This document shows positions 49,490-58,775 of a DNA stretch of 64,000 nucleotides, in pieces. The translations under genes and the position numbers were made by a program. The stretch is taken from NCBI RefSeq assembly GCF_024347515.1, contig NZ_AP025492.1:2356001-2420000 (forward strand), read 5' to 3'. This DNA comes from Vibrio gigantis. Its GTDB lineage: Bacteria; Pseudomonadota; Gammaproteobacteria; Enterobacterales; Vibrionaceae. The stretch's first letter is position 1. Every line of letters starts with the position of its first letter. The notes beneath the pieces are model-generated. The model did no database searches. It had not been told where the DNA came from and saw nothing but the letters and a program-made list of their open reading frames with translations.

Positions 49490-50292
49490 CCGTTACTAAA
49501 GCTTGTCACTTTATAGGTATTACACGACAAGCTTTCTACAAGCGCTGTGTTGCAGAAATTCATCAGACAAAGAAAGATGAATCCGTACTCGGTTTTGTGA
49601 AGGAGCAAAGGATGATGCACCCTCGAATAGGGACTCGTAAGATCAAGTATTTACTTGCTCAGAACGATATTGAAATCGGGCGAGACCGCTTATTCTCTCT
49701 GCTGAGAATGAATCGATTATTAGTACAGAATCGAAGGGCTTACCATCGAACCACAAACAGTAATCATCGCTTTTACTGCCATCCAAATCGAATCAAAGAA
49801 GGCTTAATACCGGAAAGACCAGAGCAATTATGGGGTGCCGATATTACTTATCTAGCAACGCGGCGTGGTAGTACTTATCTCAGTTTAGTGACGGACGCTT
49901 ACTCAAGAAAAATCGTGGGCTATCACATAAGTGATGATATGAAAGCTCGCACGGTCAAGCAGGCCTTTTTAAACGCGTTGAAAGAGCGGAAGAATACAGG
50001 TGAGCTTGTTCATCACTCAGATCGAGGTGTTCAGTACTGCTCTGTTGAATACCAAGAGTTGCATCGACAGTATGGTGTATCTTGCTCAATGACTGATGGC
50101 TATGACTGTTATCAGAATGCGTTGGCAGAGAGGAGCAACGGAATACTGAAGATGGAGTATCTGTTGAATAAGCCTAATGATTTAGATGAAGCAAAGAAAA
50201 TGGTCGCTGAATCAGTAAAAATCTATAATGAATATAGGCCTCACACAGCTCTAAAATACAAAACGCCCGATGAAGTACATCGAGCGTTTTAG
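49486..50292 (+). CDS. IS3-family transposase OrfB (DDE integrase)
   Basis: OrfB has the IS3/retroviral integrase core with DDE residues: Asp in LWGADITYL, Asp in HHSDRGVQY, and Glu in NALAERSNGILKMEYL. The N-terminal HTH_21 domain (MMHPRIGTRKIKYLL) is also present. The frame opens at a TTG four bases before the orfA stop; translation is more likely by -1 frameshift from orfA than from TTG. All three catalytic residues are intact, so the element may be active. Confidence 0.92.
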   Translation: MTVTKACHFIGITRQAFYKRCVAEIHQTKKDESVLGFVKEQRMMHPRIGTRKIKYLLAQNDIEIGRDRLFSLLRMNRLLVQNRRAYHRTTNSNHRFYCHPNRIKEGLIPERPEQLWGADITYLATRRGSTYLSLVTDAYSRKIVGYHISDDMKARTVKQAFLNALKERKNTGELVHHSDRGVQYCSVEYQELHRQYGVSCSMTDGYDCYQNALAERSNGILKMEYLLNKPNDLDEAKKMVAESVKIYNEYRPHTALKYKTPDEVHRAF

Positions 50293-50401
50293 TCAATCAA
50301 GTGTCAACCTATATCAGGACGGGTCACTAGATCAATCAACTAACACTGACTCTCGTTAATTTTCATCATTTTTCTTTGCATCTTTTTCATTGTTAAATAT
50401 A

Positions 50402-50417
50402 CTGTATAAATATACAG
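50402..50417 (+). promoter_or_regulatory. LexA (SOS) box of the imuA operon
   Basis: CTGT-ATAAATAT-ACAG, a perfect CTGT-N8-ACAG box, ends ten bases before the imuA start and overlaps the likely -10 region. It is 76 bases from the right end of the insertion sequence. Confidence 0.9.
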
Positions 50418-50427
50418 GTGTTTAATT

Positions 50428-51135
50428 ATGCATGAACTCATAAAAAACTTACAAGACCGCCAGCTAATCTGGAAAGGGCTACAATCAACAACGCTAGGAA
50501 GTACCACTTCAACAGGCTATCCGCAATTGGATAAACAGCTTGATGGTGGCTTTCCGACACACGGCGTTATTGAAGTTGAATCACAACAAGGGATCGGCGA
50601 ACTACGCCTACTTACGCCCTATTTAGCTCAGCAAAACTCACAAAAACTGGCCATATTCATTAACCCGCTAGGGAAGATCTGTGCCGAGTTCTTTAATAGC
50701 CAAGGAGTCGAACTTGATAACATCTTAGTGATCGAGCCTCAACGCGATCTCGATGCATTGTGGGCTGCTGAACAATGTCTCAAGAGTGGTGCTTGTCATT
50801 CTGTACTGTTATGGGGAGCCGATCTCGAAATCCACCAAACCAAGCGCCTGCAAGCTGCAAGTGAAACCGGTAAATGCCTGCAGTTTCACTTTAAATCCAC
50901 CAGCCATAACCAATTATCCCTTCCCGTTTCTTTAAGCATGAAGCTCTCTTCTCATGCTCAGGGGTTAAAGGTTGAAGTCACAAAAAGAAAAGGTAGCTGG
51001 TCGTATGGCAGCTTTATTCTCGACATGACCCATAATTGGCCGTTGCTAACAGAGAAAATCATCAGCATCGACAGCTCACACCGTGCCTTGTCTGATAATA
51101 CTGTGCTGGCTTTTCCTATTGCGAAGCAAGGCTAG
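50428..51135 (+). CDS. imuA: ImuA, SOS mutasome subunit
   Basis: The 235-residue RecA/SulA-like protein has a truncated RecA-type core: STGYPQLDKQLDGGFPTHGVIEVESQQGIGELRLL replaces Walker A, which is degenerate. In Caulobacter and Pseudomonas relatives ImuA is needed, with ImuB and DnaE2, for damage-induced mutagenesis. It starts the operon imuA-imuB-dnaE2. imuB begins four bases after its stop codon, so translation is coupled. The LexA box directly upstream shows SOS control. Confidence 0.9.
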   Translation: MHELIKNLQDRQLIWKGLQSTTLGSTTSTGYPQLDKQLDGGFPTHGVIEVESQQGIGELRLLTPYLAQQNSQKLAIFINPLGKICAEFFNSQGVELDNILVIEPQRDLDALWAAEQCLKSGACHSVLLWGADLEIHQTKRLQAASETGKCLQFHFKSTSHNQLSLPVSLSMKLSSHAQGLKVEVTKRKGSWSYGSFILDMTHNWPLLTEKIISIDSSHRALSDNTVLAFPIAKQG

Positions 51136-51138
51136 CGT

Positions 51139-52611
51139 ATGCTGTGGCTGTATCTGCACTTTCCATCTCTGCAATTGGATACCTTGTTTAACTCAAGTGA
51201 ATCGGGCTCCAACAAAGAATCACATGAGCAACCAATTATCATCGTGGATGAAAAAGATCATCGTGTGTTACAAGCTAATCAAGCCGCACTAGAATCAGGT
51301 ATCACACTGGGCATGGGACTAGGGTCAGCGGCGGCGCTTTGCCATCACCTACACGTTCACCCATATAGCATTGAACTTGAGAAAAACAAACTGAAAGAGA
51401 TAGCTCAATGGGCCTATCTGGTGACTTCCGATATGACCCTGTTGCCACCCAATGGCTTGTTGATTAAAGCTTCTAACATGCTATCGCTTTACGATGGGCT
51501 GGATAACTACTGGCATGAACTCAAAAGCCATATTGAAGCTCTCAACATTAAGCTCAGTTTTGCCACGGGTTACTCACCGCTTTCTGCGATCCTTCTGGGC
51601 AAACAATCGATCAACCAAGTAACAGACAATGTTCAACAGATGAAGGCTTGGGTTAACCAACAAGCATTGAGTTCTAGTGAATTGCCACCTAAGCAAGTTG
51701 AGCGCTTAAATCGTGTCGGCATTAATATCGTTGAAGAGCTATTGAAGCTGCCTTTACAAGAGGTCGCACGTCGCTTTGATATCGACTTGGTCAATTATGT
51801 TGGTCGTCTTAATGGGCAGTTCAAACATCCTATTGATTTCTATCATCCACCAGAAAGCTTCCAGCAATATCTGGAGTTGTTGTTTGATATAGAAAACATT
51901 CTTTTTATCGAAAAGCCACTGCTGAAGTTATTGAATCAGCTGGAATGCTTTTTGAAGCTACGTGACAGAGTCGCGTTTGAGCTAACACTGACTCTGCACC
52001 TCAGGGATAAAGACGACCACCATGTCTCTTTCTATTCAGCACAAGGCGACTACCTTGCTGAAAAATGGGCTAACCTTACCCATCTCACCTTAGAGTCACT
52101 CAAGCTCACTGCCCCCGTTCAAGGGCTTACTCTCTCGTTAACTCGTCATGGTGAACCTCAAATGGCCTACCATGATCTTTTTGATGGCAATACCGGGACA
52201 CTTGCTGCGTTAGATCTACTGTCACTGTTACAGGCAAAGCTCGGACAGGCATGCATTCAAACACCGAAAATACAGCAGGATCCTAGGCCAGAAAAAGCCA
52301 ATCGCTACTCGCTTCCAATCCTGAGTAAAACCGTAGCAAAGAAAAAAGCCACCGTTGAGGTTGGGGAACAAACAGCGCCCACTCTCAACATAGGTCAGCA
52401 GCGACTCAGGCCCAGCATTTTGCTGCCGGAGCCAGAAGCCTTAACCGAGAACGTCACCTTATCTCAGGGGCCTGAGCGGATTGTTTCTGGATGGTGGGAT
52501 GGTAAAAAAATCATTCGTGACTACTTTATTGCTCACAGTGAAAACGGTCGATGGTTGTGGGTATTTAGAACACCAGATAAACAGTGGTTCTTACACGGCT
52601 TATTCAGCTAA
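51139..52611 (+). CDS. imuB: ImuB, Y-family polymerase-like protein
   Basis: ImuB resembles Y-family polymerases but is catalytically dead: the N-terminal acidic motif is replaced (LYLHFPSLQLDTLF) and the second acidic motif is missing in the LLPPNGLLIKASNMLSLYDGL stretch, which is known for this family. The 490-residue protein is expected to bind the beta clamp and recruit DnaE2; I could not name a clamp motif with confidence. A helix-hairpin-helix region follows (LNRVGINIVEELLKLPLQEVARRF). It lies between imuA and dnaE2. Confidence 0.9.
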   Translation: MLWLYLHFPSLQLDTLFNSSESGSNKESHEQPIIIVDEKDHRVLQANQAALESGITLGMGLGSAAALCHHLHVHPYSIELEKNKLKEIAQWAYLVTSDMTLLPPNGLLIKASNMLSLYDGLDNYWHELKSHIEALNIKLSFATGYSPLSAILLGKQSINQVTDNVQQMKAWVNQQALSSSELPPKQVERLNRVGINIVEELLKLPLQEVARRFDIDLVNYVGRLNGQFKHPIDFYHPPESFQQYLELLFDIENILFIEKPLLKLLNQLECFLKLRDRVAFELTLTLHLRDKDDHHVSFYSAQGDYLAEKWANLTHLTLESLKLTAPVQGLTLSLTRHGEPQMAYHDLFDGNTGTLAALDLLSLLQAKLGQACIQTPKIQQDPRPEKANRYSLPILSKTVAKKKATVEVGEQTAPTLNIGQQRLRPSILLPEPEALTENVTLSQGPERIVSGWWDGKKIIRDYFIAHSENGRWLWVFRTPDKQWFLHGLFS

Positions 52612-52725
52612 TCAACACTTATTCAACTAACCAATAAAGAGTTGAATCGCCAATCCGCACGATTCACTCAATTTAAACGCCCCTTTCAATCATGTTTACT
52701 CGTAATGATTAAGTGAGATTACGTC

Positions 52726-55700
52726 ATGTCTCAGCAATACTCAGAACTTTTCTGCCAAAGTAATTATTCCTTTCTTGAGGGAGCTTCACACGCGGAAGAG
52801 CTGGTTTTACAGGCCGACTTTTTACGTTACAAAGCACTCGCGGTCACCGATGAGTGCTCAGTAGCGGGCATCGTTAAGGTTCACTCTGCAATCAAACAAC
52901 ACAAACTGTCGCTCAAGCAGATTGTCGGGAGCATGTTTTGGCTAAATGAAGAGTGCCAAGTGGTTTTGCTGTGCCCAAATAGAAAAGCCTATGCTGAGCT
53001 GTGCCGTATTATTACTAACGCGAGACGCCGTAGCAGCAAAGGACATTATCAGCTCTCTGAGTGGGATATCATGTCGGCTAAACATTGCTTCATTCTATGG
53101 CTTCCTCAACAAAAAACTGAAGACGCCCATTGGGGGCAATGGCTTTCACAACATCACTCGGGTCGATTGTGGATTGGTTTACAACGACACCTGAAACAGA
53201 CCGATCAACAGTACATCGATTACTGTGTGGAACTGTCACATCATCATCACCTGCCAATAACAGCTTGTGGCGGTGTGTTGATGCACAATGCTAATCGTCT
53301 GCCCTTACAGCACTCACTCACTGCGATAAAATACCAAAGGCCCATTACCGAGGTGGGTACCCACCTGTTGGCAAATGCCGAGCGCTGTTTGCGAAGCATC
53401 AATAAGCTCTCTCATATCTTTAAAACAGAGTGGCTAGAAGAGAGCAATCGTATCGCTGAACTGTGTGACTTTGATTTGGATAGCCTGCGATACGAATACC
53501 CAAGTGAGCTGATCCCTCAAGGTGAAACTCCCATGAGTTATCTGCGTATGTTGGTCGAGAAAGGCAAACAGGCTCGCTTCCCACAAGGTGTGCCTGGTGA
53601 CATTCAACAAATCATCGATAAAGAGCTAGGGCTCATTGACGAGCTCGACTACCCTTTCTTCTTTCTTACGATCCACGACATCGTCATGTTTGCCAAAAGC
53701 CAAGGCATTCTTTATCAAGGTCGAGGTTCAGCGGCCAATTCAGTGGTTTGTTACTGCCTAGAGATCACCTCTGTCGACCCAAGGCAGATCTCAGTACTGT
53801 TCGAACGCTTCATCAGTAAAGAGCGTGATGAGCCGCCCGATATTGATGTCGACTTTGAGCATGAACGCCGCGAAGAAATCATCCAGTACATCTATAAAAA
53901 GTACGGTCGAGAACGTGCAGCGCTTGCTGCTACGGTCATTTCTTATCGCTTCAAAAGTGCAGTAAGGGATGTTGGCAAAGCATTAGGGCTACAAGAAACT
54001 CAGCTCGACTACTTCATTAAGAACACCAACCGCAGAGATAAAAGCCTAGGGTGGCAGGCTCAACTCACGCTATTAGGGCTACAACCTGACTCTTTAAAAG
54101 GTCAGCAGTTTATCCATTTGGTTAATGAAATCATCGGTTTCCCACGTCACCTATCCCAACATGTGGGCGGCTTCGTGATCTCCTCTGGTCCCTTGTATGA
54201 ATTGGTACCTGTCGAGAACGCCGCAATGCACGATCGCACTATTATTCAATGGGATAAGGATGATCTTGAAACTCTGGGGCTGCTTAAAGTAGATGTACTT
54301 GCTCTTGGTATGTTGTCTGCGATTCGAAAATGTTTCGACCTGATCAAACGTATTCATGGCCGCTCACTAACGATCGCAGAGATCACTCGTCTTAAAGATG
54401 ACCCTCAGGTTTACGGCATGATTCAGCGCGCAGACACCGTTGGCATATTTCAAATTGAGTCACGAGCGCAAATGAGCATGCTGCCAAGACTCAAGCCAAG
54501 GACGTACTACGATTTGGTGATTCAAATCGCTATCGTGCGTCCAGGTCCGATTCAAGGTGACATGGTGCACCCTTATCTCAAGCGTCGTGATGGTATTGAG
54601 CCAATCAGCTATCCATCGAAAGAGGTTGAATCCGTCCTATCGCGCACTATGGGAGTACCTATATTCCAAGAGCAAGTGATAAAGCTCGCTATGGTCGCCG
54701 CTGGCTTCACAGGCGGAGAAGCGGATCAACTCAGACGTGCGATGGCCGCTTGGAAGAAGAATGGCAACGTCTTTAAGTTCAAAACTAAACTCATCGAAGG
54801 TATGCAAAAGCGCGGCTACGAAACCGAGTTTGCCGAACAAATATTTAAGCAGATATGCGGCTTTGGTGAGTACGGCTTCCCGGAAAGTCACTCCGCTTCG
54901 TTTGCAGTACTCGCATATTGTTCAGCTTGGTTAAAATGCTATTACCCAGAGTGCTTCTACGCCTCCTTACTGAATAGCCAACCTATGGGGTTCTACAGCC
55001 CATCGCAATTGGTACAAGATGCTCAGCGACACAATGTGGCGATACTTCCTGTATGCGTGAATGCCTCTCAAGACAACCACACAGTTGTCTCTCAGCAAAA
55101 TGGTTTAGCGATACGTTTAGGGATGAGACAAATCAAAGGCTTGAGTGAACATGGTATCCAGAGTGTGCTCGCTAACCGGCCGAGCTCGGGTTATCGCCAC
55201 CCTAGCCAGGTAAAACAGTTATCAATCAATAAGAAAGACATTGAGCTACTTGCCTCAGCGAACGCTCTGCACAACGTTTCAGGTGACCGCTTTCAAACTC
55301 GCTGGGCGATAATGGACTCGGCCTCTGATCTACCCTTGTTTAGTCAAATCGATGACAGCTTTGGAAAGGGTCATGACGAACAAGGATTGCAACAACCCAG
55401 CGAGATGCAGGATTTACTTGAGGATTTCACCAGTGTTGGGATCTCCTTGAATAAGCATCCCATCACGTTACTGGAAGAAGCCAACCGATTAGGTCGATTC
55501 ACTCATATGAAAGACTTAATACAACAAAGACACAAATCCATGGTCACCGTTGTCGGACTTGTCACAGGCAAGCAATCACCCGGAACCGCAGCTGGCGTCA
55601 CCTTTGTCACACTGGAGGACAGCACTGGCAATATAAATGTCGTGGTATGGGGAGCAACAGCGCGCGCTCAACAGCAAGCGTACCTCACGGCCAAGGCGTT

Positions 55701-55818
55701 GAAGGTGCAAGGCATTCTAGAAAAAGAAGGGGAAGTGGTGCATATCATTGCTGGAAAGCTTATCGACATTACCGATGAAATTGTTGGATTAAAAACTAAA
55801 TCACGAGATTTTCATTAA
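52726..55818 (+). CDS. dnaE2: error-prone DNA polymerase DnaE2 (ImuC)
   Basis: The 1030-residue alpha-subunit-like polymerase starts with a PHP domain (CQSNYSFLEGASHAEELV, ALAVTDECSVAGIVK). The palm catalytic residues are in PPDIDVDFEHERREE and the LLKVDVLALGML motif. A helix-hairpin-helix and an OB domain (VVGLVTGKQSPGTAAGVTFVTLEDSTGNINVVVW) follow. It is the catalytic part of the ImuA-ImuB-DnaE2 translesion pathway. The gap to imuB is 114 bases, longer than the imuA-imuB junction, and contains CGTAAT/ATTACG repeats just before the start. Confidence 0.96.
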   Translation: MSQQYSELFCQSNYSFLEGASHAEELVLQADFLRYKALAVTDECSVAGIVKVHSAIKQHKLSLKQIVGSMFWLNEECQVVLLCPNRKAYAELCRIITNARRRSSKGHYQLSEWDIMSAKHCFILWLPQQKTEDAHWGQWLSQHHSGRLWIGLQRHLKQTDQQYIDYCVELSHHHHLPITACGGVLMHNANRLPLQHSLTAIKYQRPITEVGTHLLANAERCLRSINKLSHIFKTEWLEESNRIAELCDFDLDSLRYEYPSELIPQGETPMSYLRMLVEKGKQARFPQGVPGDIQQIIDKELGLIDELDYPFFFLTIHDIVMFAKSQGILYQGRGSAANSVVCYCLEITSVDPRQISVLFERFISKERDEPPDIDVDFEHERREEIIQYIYKKYGRERAALAATVISYRFKSAVRDVGKALGLQETQLDYFIKNTNRRDKSLGWQAQLTLLGLQPDSLKGQQFIHLVNEIIGFPRHLSQHVGGFVISSGPLYELVPVENAAMHDRTIIQWDKDDLETLGLLKVDVLALGMLSAIRKCFDLIKRIHGRSLTIAEITRLKDDPQVYGMIQRADTVGIFQIESRAQMSMLPRLKPRTYYDLVIQIAIVRPGPIQGDMVHPYLKRRDGIEPISYPSKEVESVLSRTMGVPIFQEQVIKLAMVAAGFTGGEADQLRRAMAAWKKNGNVFKFKTKLIEGMQKRGYETEFAEQIFKQICGFGEYGFPESHSASFAVLAYCSAWLKCYYPECFYASLLNSQPMGFYSPSQLVQDAQRHNVAILPVCVNASQDNHTVVSQQNGLAIRLGMRQIKGLSEHGIQSVLANRPSSGYRHPSQVKQLSINKKDIELLASANALHNVSGDRFQTRWAIMDSASDLPLFSQIDDSFGKGHDEQGLQQPSEMQDLLEDFTSVGISLNKHPITLLEEANRLGRFTHMKDLIQQRHKSMVTVVGLVTGKQSPGTAAGVTFVTLEDSTGNINVVVWGATARAQQQAYLTAKALKVQGILEKEGEVVHIIAGKLIDITDEIVGLKTKSRDFH

Positions 55819-55854
55819 CGCTTCAAACAGCCCTTTCATAAACGCCAGAAACGA

Positions 55855-55882
55855 AAAAGGGAAGCACCTGCCTCCCTTTATT
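55855..55882 (+). terminator. probable dnaE2 terminator
   Basis: AAAGGGA (55856-55862) pairs with TCCCTTT (55873-55879) over a 10-base loop. The remainder of the 310-base gap to cheV (55819-56128) shows no gene; a 63-codon frame at 55888-56079 starts with TTG and has no ribosome binding site. Confidence 0.65.
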
Positions 55883-56128
55883 TCAAATTGTTGAGTTATA
55901 CCTCAACGTCAGCTTCCGTACGTCTTTTCTTAAATTCCCTATATAGTAATAAGCTCAAAGTCATGACGACTTTAGACGTTAACCATATCATTAAGAGGAA
56001 CTACCTTAGATTGTATGTGAAAAGTTACGCTAGTAGTTGGGCATATTTCGTTAAGAAAAATATGCGGTATGAATATTAGCAAACGTTTCCTATAAGATCA
56101 CTTACAATAAACCGTACGGCAATCTTCA

Positions 56129-57070
56129 TTATAAAATCTGACGCATTCGCTCTTGAGTCACTTCAACCAATAAGTCTGGTTGGAATTTAGAAATAAAACG
56201 GTTACACCCTACTTTCTCAACCATGGCTTCATTAAAACTTCCACTTAATGAAGTATTTAGCGTAATAAATAAGTCATGCATTCTAGGGTCAGTACGCACT
56301 TCATGAGTCAGTTTATAGCCATCCATCTCAGGCATTTCAGCATCAGTGATCATCAACAGTATTTCTTGATTGATGTCTTTGCCTTCATCACACCACCTCT
56401 TAAGTAAGGTCAGTGCTTCTAAACCGTCACAACATTCGATAATGTTCAAACCCAATTGCGACAAGGTACCTTTGATTTGGTTACGCGCGGTTGAAGAGTC
56501 ATCAACGATAAGTACATTACGTCCTATCATCTCTTGAGCTAACTGTTCATCTAATACACCTTCAGAGATCGATACATCGTAATCAATGATCTCAGCTAGC
56601 ACTTTCTCAACATCGATGATCTCGACGATCTTATGCTGCTCTTCTTCTTGAATGTGCGTAATAGCGGTTAGGTAGTTTGCGCGGCCTGTTGTCTTTGGCG
56701 GCGGCTGGATTTCTGTCCATGTCGTGTTCACGATATTACGAACTTGCCCAACCAAGAAGCCTTGTACGGTTCGGTTGTATTCCGTAATGATCAGGTTGCT
56801 CTCTTGAGATTCTGCACGTGACGGCGGAAAACCAATCGCGCTTCGCAGGTCAATCACAGGTACCGATTCACCACGTAGAGAAGCCACCCCTGTAATATGG
56901 TGGTGAGAGCCTGGTAAGCGAGTAAGTACCGGCACTTTTAGCACTTCTTTAACTTTAAATACGTTAATCGCAAATAATTGACGACTATTTAAGCTGAATA
57001 ACAAGAGTTCCAGACGGTTTTCACCAACCAGTTTCGTTCTCTGATCAACCGAATTTAAAACGCCAGACAT
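56129..57070 (-). CDS. cheV: chemotaxis protein CheV
   Basis: CheV couples receptors to CheA and is tuned by its own receiver. The 313-residue protein has a CheW domain (about residues 15-160, LELLLFSLNSRQLFAINVFKVKEVL, GVASLRGESVPVIDL) and a response-regulator receiver (NVLIVDDSSTARNQI) with the phospho-acceptor Asp in LLMITDAEMPEMDGYKL. The start is the ATG at 57070 (MSGVLNSVDQRTKL) with AAGGTG just upstream; the open frame to 57088 starts with a non-ATG codon. It is transcribed alone here. Confidence 0.94.
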   Translation of the reverse strand: MSGVLNSVDQRTKLVGENRLELLLFSLNSRQLFAINVFKVKEVLKVPVLTRLPGSHHHITGVASLRGESVPVIDLRSAIGFPPSRAESQESNLIITEYNRTVQGFLVGQVRNIVNTTWTEIQPPPKTTGRANYLTAITHIQEEEQHKIVEIIDVEKVLAEIIDYDVSISEGVLDEQLAQEMIGRNVLIVDDSSTARNQIKGTLSQLGLNIIECCDGLEALTLLKRWCDEGKDINQEILLMITDAEMPEMDGYKLTHEVRTDPRMHDLFITLNTSLSGSFNEAMVEKVGCNRFISKFQPDLLVEVTQERMRQIL

Positions 57071-57238
57071 ACAACACCTTAGTGACAAATAATAACTGTG
57101 GCTACAATAGCCTACTTCAATGGGTTAAAGCAAAGCGCGAATGCACAGAATGCTTAAACTAAGTACAACAAATGATGTTATACAAAGCTTAAGTACATGG
57201 AAAGGTTCAGAGTAAGGCTACAAGACAAGAAAAAGGGG

Positions 57239-58456
57239 TTAGCCTTCAATAACTTTCATTAACAATTGGCCATCATATAAAGCCTGCTTGATGAGCGCTG
57301 CACCTGGCATGGTTGCCTGCTTATAAAAACGAGATTCCACCAGCTCTAAGTCTTTATGGTAAACAGATAGACTCTGCTCTTCGATGCACTTTTGAATCGC
57401 CGGATATAACACGCTCTTCGCCTGATTGATCACACCACCCACCAAAATTTTCTCGGGGTTGAATAGGTTAATCACAATCGCAATCGCAGAGCCTAAGTAA
57501 CGGCCTAGCTGTTCAATCACTTCGACAGCCAATGGATCCCCATCAGCAGCAGCCGCGCAGATTTGTTCAATTGTGACATCTTCAAACACAGTAAGCGTTG
57601 ATTCTTCACCATTTGCCAGTCGCTCTTTGACTTGCTCACGGATCGCTTGAGAACTCGCGACAGTTTCTAAGCAACCTCGGTTGCCACAATGACAAAGCTT
57701 GCCTTCTTTATCGATCTGAATATGCCCCAACTCACCGATGTTACCGTGACGTCCTTGCAGTACGCGACCATCAAGAATGATACCGGCACCTAGACCATGG
57801 TGAATAGAGATAAGAACAGAGTTGTCGTTATCTTGTGAGTTACCAAACAGCTTTTCTGCCAGTGCCCAAGCGCGAGTATCATTCGCAATAAAAACTGGCA
57901 GACCTGTTTCTTTGTAGATCTCCGGCCCTAACGCTAAGTTTTCAACATTATAGTGCGGCATCTGCAACACAATACCTTGCTCTGAATTCACCAGGCCTGG
58001 CAGTGTGATAGCGATACTCGTCACCCTGTCGAGTTGCTCGGCATAAGTTTGGAAGAACTCATCGATTTCATGGAGAAGACGCGCAAGCACATCATCTTGA
58101 TCACGTTCATGGATATCAATTTTGGTATCGATAAGCACGTCGCCGCCCAATTCATGAAGCGCTATCGTCAAGTATCCACGACCAAGACGCATCGACAAAA
58201 ATTGCCAACCTTCATTATTGGTTTGCAAACCGACAGCAGGACGCCCACGCGTCGTGGCTTCTTGAACCGTCGTTTCGTGAATAAGGTGAGCTTCAATGAG
58301 TTCACGGGTAATTTTAGTAATACTCGCCGGAGCCAATTCACTTTGCTTGGACAGATCGATACGAGAAATAGGACCTTTAAGGTCAATTAGTTTATATACA
58401 CGACCAGCATTGACCTGTTTGATATGATCAATATGGCCCGGTTGAGCCATGTACAT
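57239..58456 (-). CDS. mlc: ROK-family glucose repressor Mlc
   Basis: Mlc represses PTS sugar genes such as ptsG and is inactivated by binding to the dephosphorylated IIB domain of PtsG when glucose is moved. The 405-residue protein has the N-terminal winged helix-turn-helix (GPISRIDLSKQSELAPASITKITREL), ROK core (ITLPGLVNSEQGIVLQMP) and the zinc site CHCGNRGCLETVAS. Similarity to E. coli Mlc holds to the end (YDGQLLMKVIEG). GGAG lies six bases before the ATG at 58456. It is divergent from pykA, and ptsG is at the right edge of the window. Confidence 0.93.
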   Translation of the reverse strand: MYMAQPGHIDHIKQVNAGRVYKLIDLKGPISRIDLSKQSELAPASITKITRELIEAHLIHETTVQEATTRGRPAVGLQTNNEGWQFLSMRLGRGYLTIALHELGGDVLIDTKIDIHERDQDDVLARLLHEIDEFFQTYAEQLDRVTSIAITLPGLVNSEQGIVLQMPHYNVENLALGPEIYKETGLPVFIANDTRAWALAEKLFGNSQDNDNSVLISIHHGLGAGIILDGRVLQGRHGNIGELGHIQIDKEGKLCHCGNRGCLETVASSQAIREQVKERLANGEESTLTVFEDVTIEQICAAAADGDPLAVEVIEQLGRYLGSAIAIVINLFNPEKILVGGVINQAKSVLYPAIQKCIEEQSLSVYHKDLELVESRFYKQATMPGAALIKQALYDGQLLMKVIEG

Positions 58457-58531
58457 TTTACGCTCCAGAAATCATCAACGAGGTAATTTTTTTACTTTGC
58501 GAAGTAATTGTGAAGTCACTTGGTATATCGC

Positions 58532-58547
58532 CGTGACCAGTATCACG
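58532..58547. promoter_or_regulatory. CRP-like palindrome between mlc and pykA
   Basis: C-GTGA-CCAGTA-TCAC-G matches the CRP core GTGA-N6-TCAC on both sides. It is about 83 bases before mlc and 236 before pykA, in a 319-base gap (58457-58775) with no other gene. E. coli mlc is also under CRP control, which makes the site plausible. Confidence 0.6.
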
Positions 58548-58775
58548 TATATACATGAATCTTTGTGTATCGAGTCAAATAGTTCGAGGAAAATTAACAC
58601 CCATATCGATAATTTGCGACTTAATTTTCAGAATAAAACATCGCGTTTGAGCCCTGAATTCAATAATTAAAGGGAAATCAAGAAATATCCTCCTAGCTCC
58701 CAATAAATTATCAATTAATGCATATACTTAATTCAGTCTTTTAAAAGATTACTTGGCCTCACTCTAGGAGTATTC

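Larger units (their letters stand above)
49035..50326 (+). mobile_element. complete IS3-family insertion sequence, 1292 bp
   Basis: Imperfect terminal inverted repeats of 26 bp lie at 49035-49060 and 50301-50326, identical at 19 of 26 positions with a shared CCGTCCT and GGTTGACAC. The element begins TG and ends CA, as in the IS3 family. The direct repeat CTA at 49032-49034 and 50327-50329 is the likely 3-bp target duplication. It carries orfA and orfB, both intact. Confidence 0.9.

Noticed and set aside
55888..56079. 63-codon plus-strand frame between dnaE2 and cheV
   Set aside because: It starts with TTG right after the dnaE2 terminator and has no binding site or recognisable pattern.
58449..58670. 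73-codon plus-strand frame overlapping the mlc start
   Set aside because: It occupies the mlc-pykA promoter region, has no ribosome binding site and resembles no protein I know.
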